From: Aquirhabdus sp.
GTDB lineage: Bacteria > Pseudomonadota > Gammaproteobacteria > Pseudomonadales > Moraxellaceae
Direction of reading: 5' to 3'
Assembly: GCA_030150135.1 (NCBI GenBank)
Contig: JASLGO010000037.1
Span: 1-50,736, forward strand
Length of the DNA: 50,736 nt
This document shows, piece by piece, positions 33,400 to 42,736 of this stretch. Numbering within the stretch: the stretch's first letter is position 1; each line of letters begins with the position of its first letter. The notes below the pieces were generated by a model, which was given only the letters and a program-made list of their open reading frames with translations, was not told where the DNA came from and did not search any database. The translations under genes and the position numbers were made by a program.

Positions 33400-34736
33400 G
33401 ACTTGTAATCCACGTCAATATGGTGAGAATCTAAATTATGAAGTGATTGATGATTTGATTTGATTGTAGAAATTGTGAATTTGCAGAAAACCCAAACAAA
33501 TATAAGAACACAAGGCAAAGCGATATATTGCAGATTAAATAAATATCCATTAAATCCTGTTGTGAAATAGAGCAAATTGCCTGATATAAAAGAGAATAAA
33601 GCTACGTTAATCGTATTTTTACGTACATGAAAAAATAACTTAACAACAAGCCCGTTAATTAACCCTATGTAAATAGGCGATAGCATCAAACCTAAATAGC
33701 CAAAATTCGCCCATGCTTCATGAAGGTAGAGCCCATTTACATTCCAAGCTCCCCAGTTCCGCATTTCGTTATAAAAAAGTGTCAAAATCTCAGAGGATGC
33801 AGGTTCACGACTGACATCTAAAAGCGGTAATGATAGGCTATCCAAGTTTATGAAGCTGAGTTGATCGGGATAGGCTAAGAAAGAGTCAAATACAGCAATA
33901 ACTTGAGCAACAAATATTCTTTCCGTGACTTTATATGTTAAATCCGAAAGAGGCGTCCCCATAACGGCAGCATAGAAAGCAAGGAACAGGATAGAAAGGA
34001 CAAAAATAGAACTAATAAATATTCGTCTGGGAATTTTGACAGACATATAGGTGACAGCACACATTGCAGCCAAGAATAAATTAATCATCGGGGCTTTTTC
34101 GCCCGAACCTATAACCGCCATGAGGGCGAGTAGGAAAGAAAAAACGCAAATAGACAAGCTTCCACGACTATTCAAATATCGTACGAATGACATTAAAAAT
34201 ATAATTTGAGAGAGTAGTAGCGATAAGGTCTTGATATATGTTGAACCATACAAGTCGTAATGCTTAGATAACTCAAGTCTTCGCTCTGCAATAAGTATAG
34301 GGTCTGTCCCATTTAAAAGCATATATAATGGTGATGGATGCATTTGATAAAAGTAAATGAACGTTGCTAAAACTGTAATAATAAACAAAATCCAGAAATA
34401 GACTTCATCTTCAAGAGAGAATGATGTCTTTTGTTTACAGTACTGTTCCCATCTTTTTTGGGTTGACCCAGATACCAAGAAATAAGTTAATAAAAACAAT
34501 AAGCTGGCATAAATTAATGCCGATATAGAAAATAACTTTAGATCAATTTCATTGATTATGGGTTTGACGAAATACGACCAATCAAAAAAACCAAAAGCGA
34601 TTCCACCGCCACCCAATAGCGAGCAGACAATGATACCGATCCAAAAAATGATGTTGGCATAGTCAAAGCGGATACCGTTTATTTTACGAAATCCAAAAAT
34701 AAGTGACACAACAAAGATAAGGAATATTATTTCCAT
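33396..34736 (-). CDS. wzy: Wzy-type polysaccharide polymerase (putative)
   Basis: This is a 446-residue, highly hydrophobic protein with about 10-12 membrane segments and a larger extracytoplasmic loop near FINLDSLSLPLLDVSREPASSE. Wzy proteins share little sequence but show this size, topology and locus position. They polymerise undecaprenyl-linked repeat units in the periplasm. The nearby NGLYLHEAWANFGYLGLMLSP segment resembles the conserved N-x-hhE-hh-hh-G-hhG pattern of many oligosaccharide polymerases. It overlaps the upstream glycosyltransferase by 10 nt and the downstream HAD gene by 4 nt. The assignment is by topology and context. Confidence 0.75.
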   Translation of the reverse strand: MEIIFLIFVVSLIFGFRKINGIRFDYANIIFWIGIIVCSLLGGGGIAFGFFDWSYFVKPIINEIDLKLFSISALIYASLLFLLTYFLVSGSTQKRWEQYCKQKTSFSLEDEVYFWILFIITVLATFIYFYQMHPSPLYMLLNGTDPILIAERRLELSKHYDLYGSTYIKTLSLLLSQIIFLMSFVRYLNSRGSLSICVFSFLLALMAVIGSGEKAPMINLFLAAMCAVTYMSVKIPRRIFISSIFVLSILFLAFYAAVMGTPLSDLTYKVTERIFVAQVIAVFDSFLAYPDQLSFINLDSLSLPLLDVSREPASSEILTLFYNEMRNWGAWNVNGLYLHEAWANFGYLGLMLSPIYIGLINGLVVKLFFHVRKNTINVALFSFISGNLLYFTTGFNGYLFNLQYIALPCVLIFVWVFCKFTISTIKSNHQSLHNLDSHHIDVDYKS

Positions 34737-35887
34737 AATAAAGTCTGGATTCCATCTAGGAAGTTATCTTGGTTGTTAACCTGATCCGAGTGTTTATAAG
34801 ACTGGCTCGCTTGGCTCACCCAGTCTGCATTCACAATGTTCAATATCTCATTAAAATCTTTTAATTTTTCTTTCTTGCTTGGTCGCATAGATTGAGTGAG
34901 AAAGTCTCCAACCCCAAATTCAGTTTCTTCATAGAGAAAGTTATATCTTTCTTTAGGAGGCTTAGAATAAGAAGGATTGAGTACAACAACAGGGACTTGT
35001 GCAACAGAGCAATCTAACGCAGCAATACCCATTGCAAAGCAGAGATCAGCTTCCTTATGAATTAAGGCTGAAGCGACATCACGATGTAAGAAGCCATGAA
35101 TGTGTAATGAAACGCCTAATTTCGAAGCATAAGCATTTATATGATCCATGTCGCTGCCTGAACCAATAATATGCAAATTCAAATTTTTATCAAAAGCGGC
35201 GATATCGTCAATCAGTCCGCATAGAGCCAAAGTTTTGAAGTCTTCAACCCTTCCGAAGTAATATATATTCTTAACTTGTTGTGGCGCATTCTCTCTGACT
35301 TTGAATGTCGATTTATTTTGAGAATAAACAGGAAGATATTTATAATTTTTTTCTGTGAAAATGTCTAGTTTCTGTAGAATTAGCATAGAGTTATGACGAA
35401 CCGAACCGTCCATATAAGCTAAATGATCATCATGGATGATTTTAGATATGAATCCGATTTGATTTTTATGAAATAACGAAAAAAACGAGAAGTAGATACT
35501 CGCTATTTTTTCGCCAAAATGAATTTTTATTTTATAAAAACCTTTCACACAATACGCCCCGAGTTCATCGGGATGCATCAACCAGATCCGAATATTTTTT
35601 GGGCGTAGCTGAAAGGTGTCTTCGAACCACCTTAATGTTTGTCCGTTGAACAGAAATAAAGAGTCATTATTCTCTTTATATTCATAATCTTGTTTGTAGA
35701 TAATCTCGGTATTCGGGTTGTTTAATTTTAATAGAGTCTCTTCAAACCTAGATTTGGGGTGAATGACTACTTGGAATGTATAGTTAGATTCTTTTGAAAG
35801 AATTTCTATAAAATTTAAAAACGCGACTTCCGCACCACCAAAATTTTCATTCGGGTTATATATGACGATATTTTCTAACATGCTCAT
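34727..35887 (-). CDS. GT-B-fold glycosyltransferase (GT4-like)
   Basis: 386 residues. The N-terminus has NPNENFGGAEVAFLNFIEIL, the Gly-rich acceptor loop of GT4 enzymes. The C-terminal half shows YYFGRVEDFK, LHIIGSGSDMDHI, LHIHGFLHRDVAS and a HKEADLCFAMGIAALD segment in place of the usual EGFGLVxLEA motif. So the donor site is of GT-B type but divergent. It would add a sugar to the lipid-linked repeat unit. The first ATG at 35887 is used; one at 35881 is also possible. Composition is AT-rich, as in its wzy-like neighbour. Confidence 0.82.
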   Translation of the reverse strand: MSMLENIVIYNPNENFGGAEVAFLNFIEILSKESNYTFQVVIHPKSRFEETLLKLNNPNTEIIYKQDYEYKENNDSLFLFNGQTLRWFEDTFQLRPKNIRIWLMHPDELGAYCVKGFYKIKIHFGEKIASIYFSFFSLFHKNQIGFISKIIHDDHLAYMDGSVRHNSMLILQKLDIFTEKNYKYLPVYSQNKSTFKVRENAPQQVKNIYYFGRVEDFKTLALCGLIDDIAAFDKNLNLHIIGSGSDMDHINAYASKLGVSLHIHGFLHRDVASALIHKEADLCFAMGIAALDCSVAQVPVVVLNPSYSKPPKERYNFLYEETEFGVGDFLTQSMRPSKKEKLKDFNEILNIVNADWVSQASQSYKHSDQVNNQDNFLDGIQTLLWK

Positions 35888-35904
35888 AGTCTATAGCCTG
35901 TAAC

Positions 35905-37146
35905 TTAGAATCTTTTTTTCAGATAAAAAAGCATGACAGCCCAATAAATGCCGTAATTCACCGCAAAAGCCACAACCACACCTTGTAGCCCTAATGTCTT
36001 TGTAAATAACCAAGTCAGCATGACAAAGCTGATTGAGAAAATGATTTCTGTAGAAATATATAATGTCGTCATTGCCTTGCTTAACATGACAAAAGCTAGA
36101 ATCCAACTTCCAATTTTTAGCGTATCACCGATCATTTGCCAGGCAAATAATTCACGCATCGGAGAGAAATCTTTGGTGAACAGCAAGACAATAATAAAAT
36201 CGCGCAACAGATAGATGCTCAATCCACCCAAAGCTGCGATTGGGAGGATCACTTTATAACCCTGAATAATTTCTTTCTTTATCAGCTCGGAATTATTGAG
36301 TTCCGAAAGTTTCGGTAAATAATATACGCTGAGCGTCGTTGTCGCGAGCATGAGATAAGCGTTACTGAGTCGCGATATGGCTTCCCAATATCCTGCTGCA
36401 TTCCAGCCGAAGTTCTCGCCTAAGTGCTCTCGAATTAGAATTTGACTGATGGGAACGCAGGCCGCCGTGGTGAGTGCCATTGCGGTATATTTCCCCAGAT
36501 TCAGAGCGGTTTGGCGATCAATTTTGCCAAACAGGTAATCAATCTTAAACCAGTGGGTGTTGTAGCAAATCAATAAAGTCACAAAAAAAGTAATCGACTG
36601 GTAAATTGCCAGCGCAATTAACGCACCATACAAGCCCCATTGAATGGCAAGGATTGTGGTTGCGATGAAGGCAAAAATGCTGCCCGCAATATTAGCCATG
36701 ACATAGCGGCCAATGGCTTTTTTGCCATTTAAGATGGCGAGTAATAGGGTATTAAAGGTAAAGAAGACCAGTGTGGCAGCGAACCAAAGAAACACCCCGC
36801 CAAAATCATTATTTTTTAAAAACCAAGCGGCTAATGGTTGATTAAATACTGCAATGATGAAACCTGTGAGGATTGATCCGATAAGCGCAATGGTGCCAGC
36901 TGTGCGCCAAACCTGTCGCTGTTTGAGCTCATCCTCATAATATTCTGCAGTGTACTTGGTCACACCTATGTTGATGGCACCACTGGCGAAGGTGGTGATC
37001 ATTTGTACCGCGTTCTGGAACTGCCCAAGCGCAGCATAGCCAGATGGACCAACATAGATGGCTAGGATCTTGTTGAGGCCGAGTAAGGTCAGCATCCTGA
37101 TGATCATGGCAATGCCATTGAGTAGGCTGGTTTTGATCAGAGTCAT
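35905..37146 (-). CDS. wzx: Wzx-type flippase, WzxE-like
   Basis: Wzx flips undecaprenyl-linked repeat units across the inner membrane. The 413-residue MATE/PST-type protein has about 12 membrane segments. It shows similarity I recognise to the enterobacterial common antigen flippase WzxE: an N-terminal GPSGYAALGQFQN block, NIGVTKYTAEY, and especially LLRDFIIVLLFTKDFSPMRE followed by LFAWQMIGDTLKIGSWI. Its ATG overlaps the fdtB stop by one base (TAATG), so translation is coupled to the aminotransferase gene. WzxE handles a Fuc4NAc-containing unit; here the neighbours make an isomeric 3-amino sugar. Confidence 0.9.
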   Translation of the reverse strand: MTLIKTSLLNGIAMIIRMLTLLGLNKILAIYVGPSGYAALGQFQNAVQMITTFASGAINIGVTKYTAEYYEDELKQRQVWRTAGTIALIGSILTGFIIAVFNQPLAAWFLKNNDFGGVFLWFAATLVFFTFNTLLLAILNGKKAIGRYVMANIAGSIFAFIATTILAIQWGLYGALIALAIYQSITFFVTLLICYNTHWFKIDYLFGKIDRQTALNLGKYTAMALTTAACVPISQILIREHLGENFGWNAAGYWEAISRLSNAYLMLATTTLSVYYLPKLSELNNSELIKKEIIQGYKVILPIAALGGLSIYLLRDFIIVLLFTKDFSPMRELFAWQMIGDTLKIGSWILAFVMLSKAMTTLYISTEIIFSISFVMLTWLFTKTLGLQGVVVAFAVNYGIYWAVMLFYLKKRF

Positions 37147-38279
37147 TATGTTGTTGTATTAAACAGATTACAGGCTTGGGTCACTAATTTAGCTTCCTCA
37201 ATTGTCATTGTCGATCCGATGGGTAAGCTCAATACTTGCTGATGAATCGCTTCAGTCAGCGGAAAACTCAGCGTATTTAGCTCCACATAAGCTTGCTGTT
37301 TGTGGGGCGGAATTGGATAGTGAATCAGCGTCTGTATGCCATGATCCGCAAGATGCTTTTGTAACGCATCACGGTTTTGGCAGCGCACAACAAACAAATG
37401 CCAGACATGGTTGCTAAACTCCACTGGGGAGAGTTCAGCTGCAATGGGTAATGTGATGGCTGGATTTTTGATGCCGTTCATATAGGTTTGAGCAATTTGA
37501 CGGCGGTGTGCGGTTTGTTCATCCAAATATTTAAGTTTGATGCTCAACATTGCGGCTTGTATTTCATCGAGTCTACTGTTGACCCCTTGATGAAGGTTTT
37601 TATACTTTTCGTGAGAGCCGTAGTTGCGTAAAGCGCGGAGTGTTTGAGCAAGTTCGTTGTCATTGGTGGTGATCGCACCTGCATCACCTAATGCGCCCAA
37701 GTTCTTACCCGGATAAAAGCTAAAGCCAGAAGCATCACCCCAGTTGCCGGCCTTACGTCCATCAATGTTTGCACCATGGGCTTGTGCGGAGTCTTCCAAA
37801 ACGAGTAAACCGTGCTGCCGAGCAATATCTAGTAATGCTGGCATGTCCGCAAGTTGTCCATACAAATGCACAGGTAAAATCGCGCGTGTTTTTGCAGTGA
37901 TCGCCGCTTGGATTTTCTGAGGACAGAGATTCAAACTCGATGCATTGGGTTCGACCAAGACAGGGACGAGATTATTTTCGGTAATTGCGAGGACGCTGGC
38001 AATATAGGTGTTGGCAGGCACAATGACTTCGTCACCGTCTTTGAGTCTGCCAAGTTCTTTCCAAGCACGCAGTGTTAAGATCAACGCATCTAGACCATTT
38101 GCCACACCAATACAGTGTTTTGTTCCGCAGTACTGGGCAAATTCACTTTCGAACTGGCTGAGCTCCTTGCCTGCAATGTACCAGCCAGAATCAATCACGC
38201 GAGTACAGGCTGCGATGAGTTCTTCGCGATAATTGGCGTTGATGGCTTTCAAATCTAGGAATGGAATAGTCTGACTCAT
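37146..38279 (-). CDS. fdtB: dTDP-3-amino-3,6-dideoxyhexose transaminase (FdtB/QdtB-like)
   Basis: This PLP-dependent sugar aminotransferase of the DegT/DnrJ/EryC1 family would convert the 3-keto intermediate from FdtA to dTDP-3-amino-3,6-dideoxyhexose. The 377-residue protein starts MSQTIPFLDLKAINANYREEL, and has GVANGLDALILTLRA, VPANTYIASVLAI, LVLEDSAQAHGA, and the PLP-lysine block FSFYPGKNLGALGDAGAI. The ATG at 38279 overlaps the fdtC stop by 4 nt (ATGA); a longer frame from 38321 would run into fdtC. The FdtB rather than WecE assignment comes from the adjacent fdtA and fdtC genes. Confidence 0.9.
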   Translation of the reverse strand: MSQTIPFLDLKAINANYREELIAACTRVIDSGWYIAGKELSQFESEFAQYCGTKHCIGVANGLDALILTLRAWKELGRLKDGDEVIVPANTYIASVLAITENNLVPVLVEPNASSLNLCPQKIQAAITAKTRAILPVHLYGQLADMPALLDIARQHGLLVLEDSAQAHGANIDGRKAGNWGDASGFSFYPGKNLGALGDAGAITTNDNELAQTLRALRNYGSHEKYKNLHQGVNSRLDEIQAAMLSIKLKYLDEQTAHRRQIAQTYMNGIKNPAITLPIAAELSPVEFSNHVWHLFVVRCQNRDALQKHLADHGIQTLIHYPIPPHKQQAYVELNTLSFPLTEAIHQQVLSLPIGSTMTIEEAKLVTQACNLFNTTT

Positions 38280-39043
38280 GCTTGCTGACCACCTGTTAAG
38301 CCATGTTCTCCACGTTTCCATGCTTCGATGACGGAATCTGGATATCCACGGTTAAAATGATTGACCCAAGGATAGGCGTTCAAGTTAGAGCCATCCTGCA
38401 AGCGAATTCCGCCCGTCGCACAAATTTTCTTGGCGGGAGAGCCGACATAAACCATCTCTGCTTCAGTATTACGATTGACGCAGGAGTGTGCGCCAATCAA
38501 GGTGCCTTTCCCGATAGTGACCCCAGGTAAAACGACAGACATCGTCGCAATGACAGCATAGTCTTCTACAGTAACCCCAATCAGAGTGTTACTCGGTGGG
38601 TGTGGATCATTGGTTAACACGACGTAAGGGAAGATCCAAACAAAGTTGCCGATACGGCTTGCTTGCCCAATGTGAACATTGCTATGAAAACGGACATAGT
38701 CCCCTATTGTGCAATGCCCCTGAATATCTGAAAGTGTGCCAATTTGTAGGTTTTTGCCCGCGATGGTTTTTTCACGAACAGTTACACGGTGACCAGTTGT
38801 GAGCTTTTCGCCAAAAGTAGAGCCTTCGTAGAAAATACTGTGCGAACGGATGTGAGAGTTTTGTCCGATGACTAATGACTCGCCACCTGATAAATGATTG
38901 GACACACCAATCTCACAATACCCCTCGATGGTTACATTATCTTCAATTTTTACATGATCGTAGATAATCGTGAAGGGCCCAATTTTTACATTTGTACCGA
39001 TGATCGCTTTTTCAGACACAACGGCAAGTGGATGAATACTCAT
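38276..39043 (-). CDS. fdtC: dTDP-amino-sugar N-acetyltransferase (FdtC/QdtC-like, left-handed beta helix)
   Basis: 255 residues built from hexapeptide repeats (IGTNVKIGPFTI, VKIEDNVTIEGYCEIG, TIAGKNLQIGTLSDIQGHCTIGDYV, PGVTIGKGTLIGAHSCV) that form a left-handed beta helix. Such enzymes acetylate the 3-amino group using acetyl-CoA. The C-terminal ~50 residues after YVGSPAKKI form a helical tail. It lies between fdtA (1-base overlap, TAATG) and fdtB (4-base overlap). The acyl group could be something other than acetyl. Confidence 0.86.
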   Translation of the reverse strand: MSIHPLAVVSEKAIIGTNVKIGPFTIIYDHVKIEDNVTIEGYCEIGVSNHLSGGESLVIGQNSHIRSHSIFYEGSTFGEKLTTGHRVTVREKTIAGKNLQIGTLSDIQGHCTIGDYVRFHSNVHIGQASRIGNFVWIFPYVVLTNDPHPPSNTLIGVTVEDYAVIATMSVVLPGVTIGKGTLIGAHSCVNRNTEAEMVYVGSPAKKICATGGIRLQDGSNLNAYPWVNHFNRGYPDSVIEAWKRGEHGLTGGQQA

Positions 39044-39441
39044 TAGTTATCTCTCTTTACGAAGTCATCATAGTTTCGAATGTAATCATTTTCATCATAA
39101 TGTTCACTGGCAAGGACCAGTAACACACAATCTGGACTGAAATCATGCATTTCACGCCACGTCAAATCACCAATCACGAGTCCTTTGGTCGGTGAATCTA
39201 ACCAAGCTTCTTCTCGATTTATACCATCATCCAAAATCATGCGGCATTTACCAGTGACACAAATGGCAACTTGTTGAAGCTTGTGATGCGCATGGAAGCC
39301 TCGAGCAACGCCTTGTTGGGTTCCAAAAATATAGTAAACACGTTTAATTTCAAAAGGCACGGTTTTGCTGCCTTCCAAGGCAACGAGAGAACCTCGATCA
39401 TCACCAAGTGGTGGAAAATCGACCCATTTTAATAAGCTCAT
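39043..39441 (-). CDS. fdtA: dTDP-4-dehydro-6-deoxyglucose 3,4-ketoisomerase (FdtA-like)
   Basis: This is a 132-residue single-domain cupin that isomerises the RmlB product to the 3-keto sugar. Signature features are DDRGSLVALE at the N-terminus, IKRVYYIFGT, the catalytic-site block RGFHAHHKLQQ, and ILDDG, followed by WREMHDFSPDCVLLVLASEHYDENDYIRNYDDF. This C-terminal block is close to FdtA as I remember it, which leads to dTDP-Fuc3NAc. QdtA enzymes, giving the gluco isomer, are homologous, so the product stereochemistry is uncertain. It heads the fdtA-fdtC-fdtB-wzx coupled set. Confidence 0.88.
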   Translation of the reverse strand: MSLLKWVDFPPLGDDRGSLVALEGSKTVPFEIKRVYYIFGTQQGVARGFHAHHKLQQVAICVTGKCRMILDDGINREEAWLDSPTKGLVIGDLTWREMHDFSPDCVLLVLASEHYDENDYIRNYDDFVKRDN

Positions 39442-39539
39442 TTACAGTTCACCATGTATAGTTATGCCTTTGGTTCAATTGGTCATCGGTTTGTATTGCA
39501 TTTTATTCATTTAATAAATCAATTGGCTATCAACAGTAT

Positions 39540-41111
39540 TCATTGTTTAGTGCGACATTTTTTCACAAATTCAATTCGGTTTCTTGTCACGTCATCCAGC
39601 GAACTATCGTTAAGCTCGCCTTTGAGCGTTGGCAAAATATCGTGTGCCAGAGATTTTCCCAGTTCCACTCCCCATTGATCGAATGCATTAATACGCCAGA
39701 GATGTGCTTGTACAAAAATTTTATGTTCATAAGCAGCAAGTAAAAGTCCAATCGAGAAAGGATCTTGTTTGGGTAAGATAATCATACTTGAGCGTTGTCC
39801 ACCTAAGCATGTCTTATGAGGTTCGTTTGGATAGAATCGACCCTCTGCAAGCGCAGAACTTTGCGCAAAGCAATTGGCTAACAGCTGATCTTGGTGTCCA
39901 GAAAAAATATGAGGGTCTTCTGCGACTGCAATAAAATCTGTCGGAATCTGACGGTTACCTTGATGTAACATTTGAAAGTAAGCGTGTTGACCATTGCTCC
40001 CAACACTACCAAAGACAGCTTGCGCAGTGCGATAGATGATCGGTTTGTCGTCTATGTCGATTCCTTTGCCATTAGACTCCATTTCTAATTGCTGTAGATA
40101 GGCTGGAAAAGATCTTAAACCATGGCAATATGGCGCAATCGACAATCCAGCAGCATGGTTATCTTCAATATTCCAAAGACCAATCAATCCCATAATAACA
40201 GGAATATTGGTTTCGAGTGGAGCCGTAAAAAAATGATCATCCATCGATCTTGCGCCTGCAAGCAAGGCCTCAAAATGATCCATGCCGACTAAAATAGCAA
40301 TAGGCAAACCGACCGCAGACCAGAGGGAAAACCGTCCACCTACCCAATCCCAGAACCTAAATATAGATTGGCTTGGAATACCGAAAACTTCTGCTTTGTG
40401 CGAATTAGCCGTAATTCCAATAAAATGATGAGCGATAATTTGTTTACGATCAAGATTCAACTTTTGCTCTAGCCATTGAGTTGCAGCAGAGGCATTTTGC
40501 ATGGTTTCAAGAGTTGTAAAGGTTTTACTTGTGACTAAGAATAAGACTTCTTCAGGGTTGATTTGCTGTAAAACCTCATAAAGATCATCAGCATCAATAT
40601 TGGCAACAAAGAAAACTTGAATATTGGTGGCTTTATATCGTGCAAGAGCTTCTGTAACAAGACGAGAGCCGAGATTAGAACCGCCTACTCCAATATTAAC
40701 AATCGTTCGGATTGGCTTGCCTGTGGAACCTGTAATTTGACCTGCATGTAATTTGTTTACAAAATCACGCATTTGAGCACGTACTTGGATAGCATCTTGT
40801 ACATGAGCGTCCATTGAGGCACTTGGATGACCTGATGCTGCGCGTAATGCGGTGTGTAAGACTTGACGATGTTCAGTTGGATTTTTAATCTCGCCTGCTT
40901 GTAGTTGGTGTATAGCTTGAGACAGATTTGCTTGATGTGCGCGGGCGAGAAGCCTTTGCCATTGAGATTTACTGATTAATTGATTTGTGAAATCAAATAA
41001 AGCATCTTGATAGATTACGCTAAAATTTTGAAGGTAGCTGATGCGCATTGAATAGTCTAAATTTGAAAGCCACGGAGAGATGCAAGTAACATCTCGCAAA
41101 ATATACCGCAA
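39540..41111 (-). CDS. pgi: Glucose-6-phosphate isomerase (start uncertain)
   Basis: Pgi interconverts glucose-6-P and fructose-6-P and links central metabolism to sugar-nucleotide supply. Core motifs are present: VNIGVGGSNLGSRLVTEAL, LFLVTSKTFTTLETM, FWDWVGGRFSLWSAVGLPIAI, MESNGKGI, GSNGQHAYFQMLHQG, and the C-terminal YEHKIFVQAHLWRINAFDQWGVELGK. It has up to 523 residues against a usual ~545-555, with the shortfall at the N-terminus. The only candidate start upstream of residue 22 is TTG at 41111 without a clear ribosome site; the first ATG is at 41048. No in-frame ATG lies further upstream before rmlC. Confidence 0.92.
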   Translation of the reverse strand: MRYILRDVTCISPWLSNLDYSMRISYLQNFSVIYQDALFDFTNQLISKSQWQRLLARAHQANLSQAIHQLQAGEIKNPTEHRQVLHTALRAASGHPSASMDAHVQDAIQVRAQMRDFVNKLHAGQITGSTGKPIRTIVNIGVGGSNLGSRLVTEALARYKATNIQVFFVANIDADDLYEVLQQINPEEVLFLVTSKTFTTLETMQNASAATQWLEQKLNLDRKQIIAHHFIGITANSHKAEVFGIPSQSIFRFWDWVGGRFSLWSAVGLPIAILVGMDHFEALLAGARSMDDHFFTAPLETNIPVIMGLIGLWNIEDNHAAGLSIAPYCHGLRSFPAYLQQLEMESNGKGIDIDDKPIIYRTAQAVFGSVGSNGQHAYFQMLHQGNRQIPTDFIAVAEDPHIFSGHQDQLLANCFAQSSALAEGRFYPNEPHKTCLGGQRSSMIILPKQDPFSIGLLLAAYEHKIFVQAHLWRINAFDQWGVELGKSLAHDILPTLKGELNDSSLDDVTRNRIEFVKKCRTKQ

Positions 41112-41212
41112 TAGTATTTCTATGCGGCAATGATTCCATTTTCTTGTATCCGTTTTTAACAGTAACTGAAAAAAGATAAAGAGGGAGATTCTAATATATG
41201 AAGATCAGTTGA

Positions 41213-41228
41213 ACAAGGTGAACCTTGT
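41213..41228. repeat. Short inverted repeat between pgi and rmlC
   Basis: ACAAGGT, 2-nt spacer, ACCTTGT, about 10 nt after the rmlC stop on the minus strand. No T-run follows. It might weakly attenuate transcription from the rml genes into pgi. Confidence 0.35.
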
Positions 41229-41238
41229 AGCATCACTG

Positions 41239-41790
41239 TTATCCACTAAAAATCTCAGCATCTTTGAAAGATGGGGCTTGCTGATCTTTACCAGATAATA
41301 ATGGTATACCTTCAAATTGCCAGTCAATTGCTAAGTCAGGATCATTCCAAGCAATAGATCGTTCGTGACTAGGTGTATAGAAATTGGTGGTTTTGTACAA
41401 AAATTCTGCGGTATCAGAAAGCGTCACAAACCCGTGTGCAAAACCTTCAGGTACCCACAGCTGTTTTTTGTTTTCAGCGGAAAGAATTTCACCGACCCAT
41501 TGTCCGAATGTTGGTGAATGTTTGCGAATATCTACGGAAACATCAAATACAGCGCCTTGTACTACACGAACTAGCTTACCTTGTGCCATAGGGTCAAGCT
41601 GGTAATGCAATCCACGTAATACCCCACGCTGTGATTTGGAGTGATTGTCTTGCACAAAAATGCGTTGTAGACCAGTCGCTTCTTCAAAAGCGGCTTGATT
41701 AAAGCTTTCGAAGAAGAAACCTCGTTCATCACCAAAAAACTTCGGTGTAAACAACACGACTTCAGGAATGGCTAATCGAGTGGCTTGCAT
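41239..41790 (-). CDS. rmlC: dTDP-4-dehydrorhamnose 3,5-epimerase
   Basis: RmlC epimerises C3 and C5 of the RmlB product, the third step of dTDP-L-rhamnose synthesis. The 183-residue cupin has PKFFGDERGFFFESFN, FVQDNHSKSQRGVLRGLHYQ with the active-site His, GKLVRVVQGAVFDVSVDIR and WVPEGFAHGFVTLSD. Its ATG overlaps the rmlA stop by one base. Length is normal. Confidence 0.97.
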   Translation of the reverse strand: MQATRLAIPEVVLFTPKFFGDERGFFFESFNQAAFEEATGLQRIFVQDNHSKSQRGVLRGLHYQLDPMAQGKLVRVVQGAVFDVSVDIRKHSPTFGQWVGEILSAENKKQLWVPEGFAHGFVTLSDTAEFLYKTTNFYTPSHERSIAWNDPDLAIDWQFEGIPLLSGKDQQAPSFKDAEIFSG

Positions 41791-42671
41791 TAAAATATCT
41801 GCTCTTTAAGAAGGTTTAATAGATATTGGCCGTATCCATTTTTTGCTAACGGTTTGGCAAGTTCAGCCAGTTTTTCTGGGGTGATCCATTGATTATGGAA
41901 TGCAATTTCTTCTGGGCAAGCAACTTTGAGTCCCTGACGTTTTTCGACGGTGGCGATGAACTGACTGGCTTCTAGCAATGAGTCGTGTGTTCCTGTATCG
42001 AGCCATGCATAACCACGCCCCATTAGTTCGACAGAGAGTTGCTCTTGATTTAAATACAGCTGATTCAGATCAGTGATTTCTAGTTCGCCACGAGCCGATG
42101 GTTTGATTTGTTTGGCAAGTTTAACAACTTGATTGTCGTAGAAGTAAAGCCCAGTGATGGCGTAGTTTGATTTTGGCTGTTTAGGCTTTTCTTCCAATGA
42201 TAAGACTTTGCCTGATGCGTCAAATTCAGCAACACCGTAACGTTCTGGATCATGGACATGATAAGCAAATACCGTTGCGCCAGATTCTTTGTTGTTTGCA
42301 TTGGCAAGTAATTGACTGAAATCATGACCAAAGAAAATATTGTCACCGAGTACAAGGGCGCAATGATCATCGCCAATAAATTCTTCTCCGAGGATGAAGG
42401 CCTGTGCCAAACCATCAGGGCTGGGCTGCACTACGTAGCTGAGGCTGAGTCCCCATTGGCTGCCATCACCCAGAAGTTGTTGATAACGAGGAATATCTTG
42501 AGGGGTTGAAATAATGAGAATTTCACGGATGCCAGCCAGCATCAGGGTGGACAATGGGTAGTAAACCATCGGTTTGTCGTAAACAGGCAAAAGTTGTTTC
42601 GATATGGCTAATGTGGCTGGATGTAGGCGTGTTCCTGAACCGCCAGCTAAAATAATTCCTTTACGTTTCAT
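41790..42671 (-). CDS. rmlA: Glucose-1-phosphate thymidylyltransferase
   Basis: RmlA makes dTDP-glucose from dTTP and glucose-1-phosphate, the first committed step for both rhamnose and the 3-amino sugar made here. The 293-residue enzyme starts MKRKGIILAGGSGTRLHPAT and has SKQLLPVYDKPMVYYPLS, ALVLGDNIFFGH, VLSLEEKPKQPKSNYAITG and AWLDTGTHDSLLEAS, all standard. It lies 65 bp after rmlD and is coupled to rmlC. Confidence 0.97.
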   Translation of the reverse strand: MKRKGIILAGGSGTRLHPATLAISKQLLPVYDKPMVYYPLSTLMLAGIREILIISTPQDIPRYQQLLGDGSQWGLSLSYVVQPSPDGLAQAFILGEEFIGDDHCALVLGDNIFFGHDFSQLLANANNKESGATVFAYHVHDPERYGVAEFDASGKVLSLEEKPKQPKSNYAITGLYFYDNQVVKLAKQIKPSARGELEITDLNQLYLNQEQLSVELMGRGYAWLDTGTHDSLLEASQFIATVEKRQGLKVACPEEIAFHNQWITPEKLAELAKPLAKNGYGQYLLNLLKEQIF

Positions 42672-42736
42672 TACTGTTTCTCTTGTTCAATCATTAAATT
42701 AAATTGGTTGATACTGTAAATTCTTTTTGCGAGTAG

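Noticed and set aside
38280..38321. Longer FdtB start at 38321
   Set aside because: It would overlap fdtC by 46 nt; the ATG at 38279 gives the usual 4-nt overlap and the family N-terminus.
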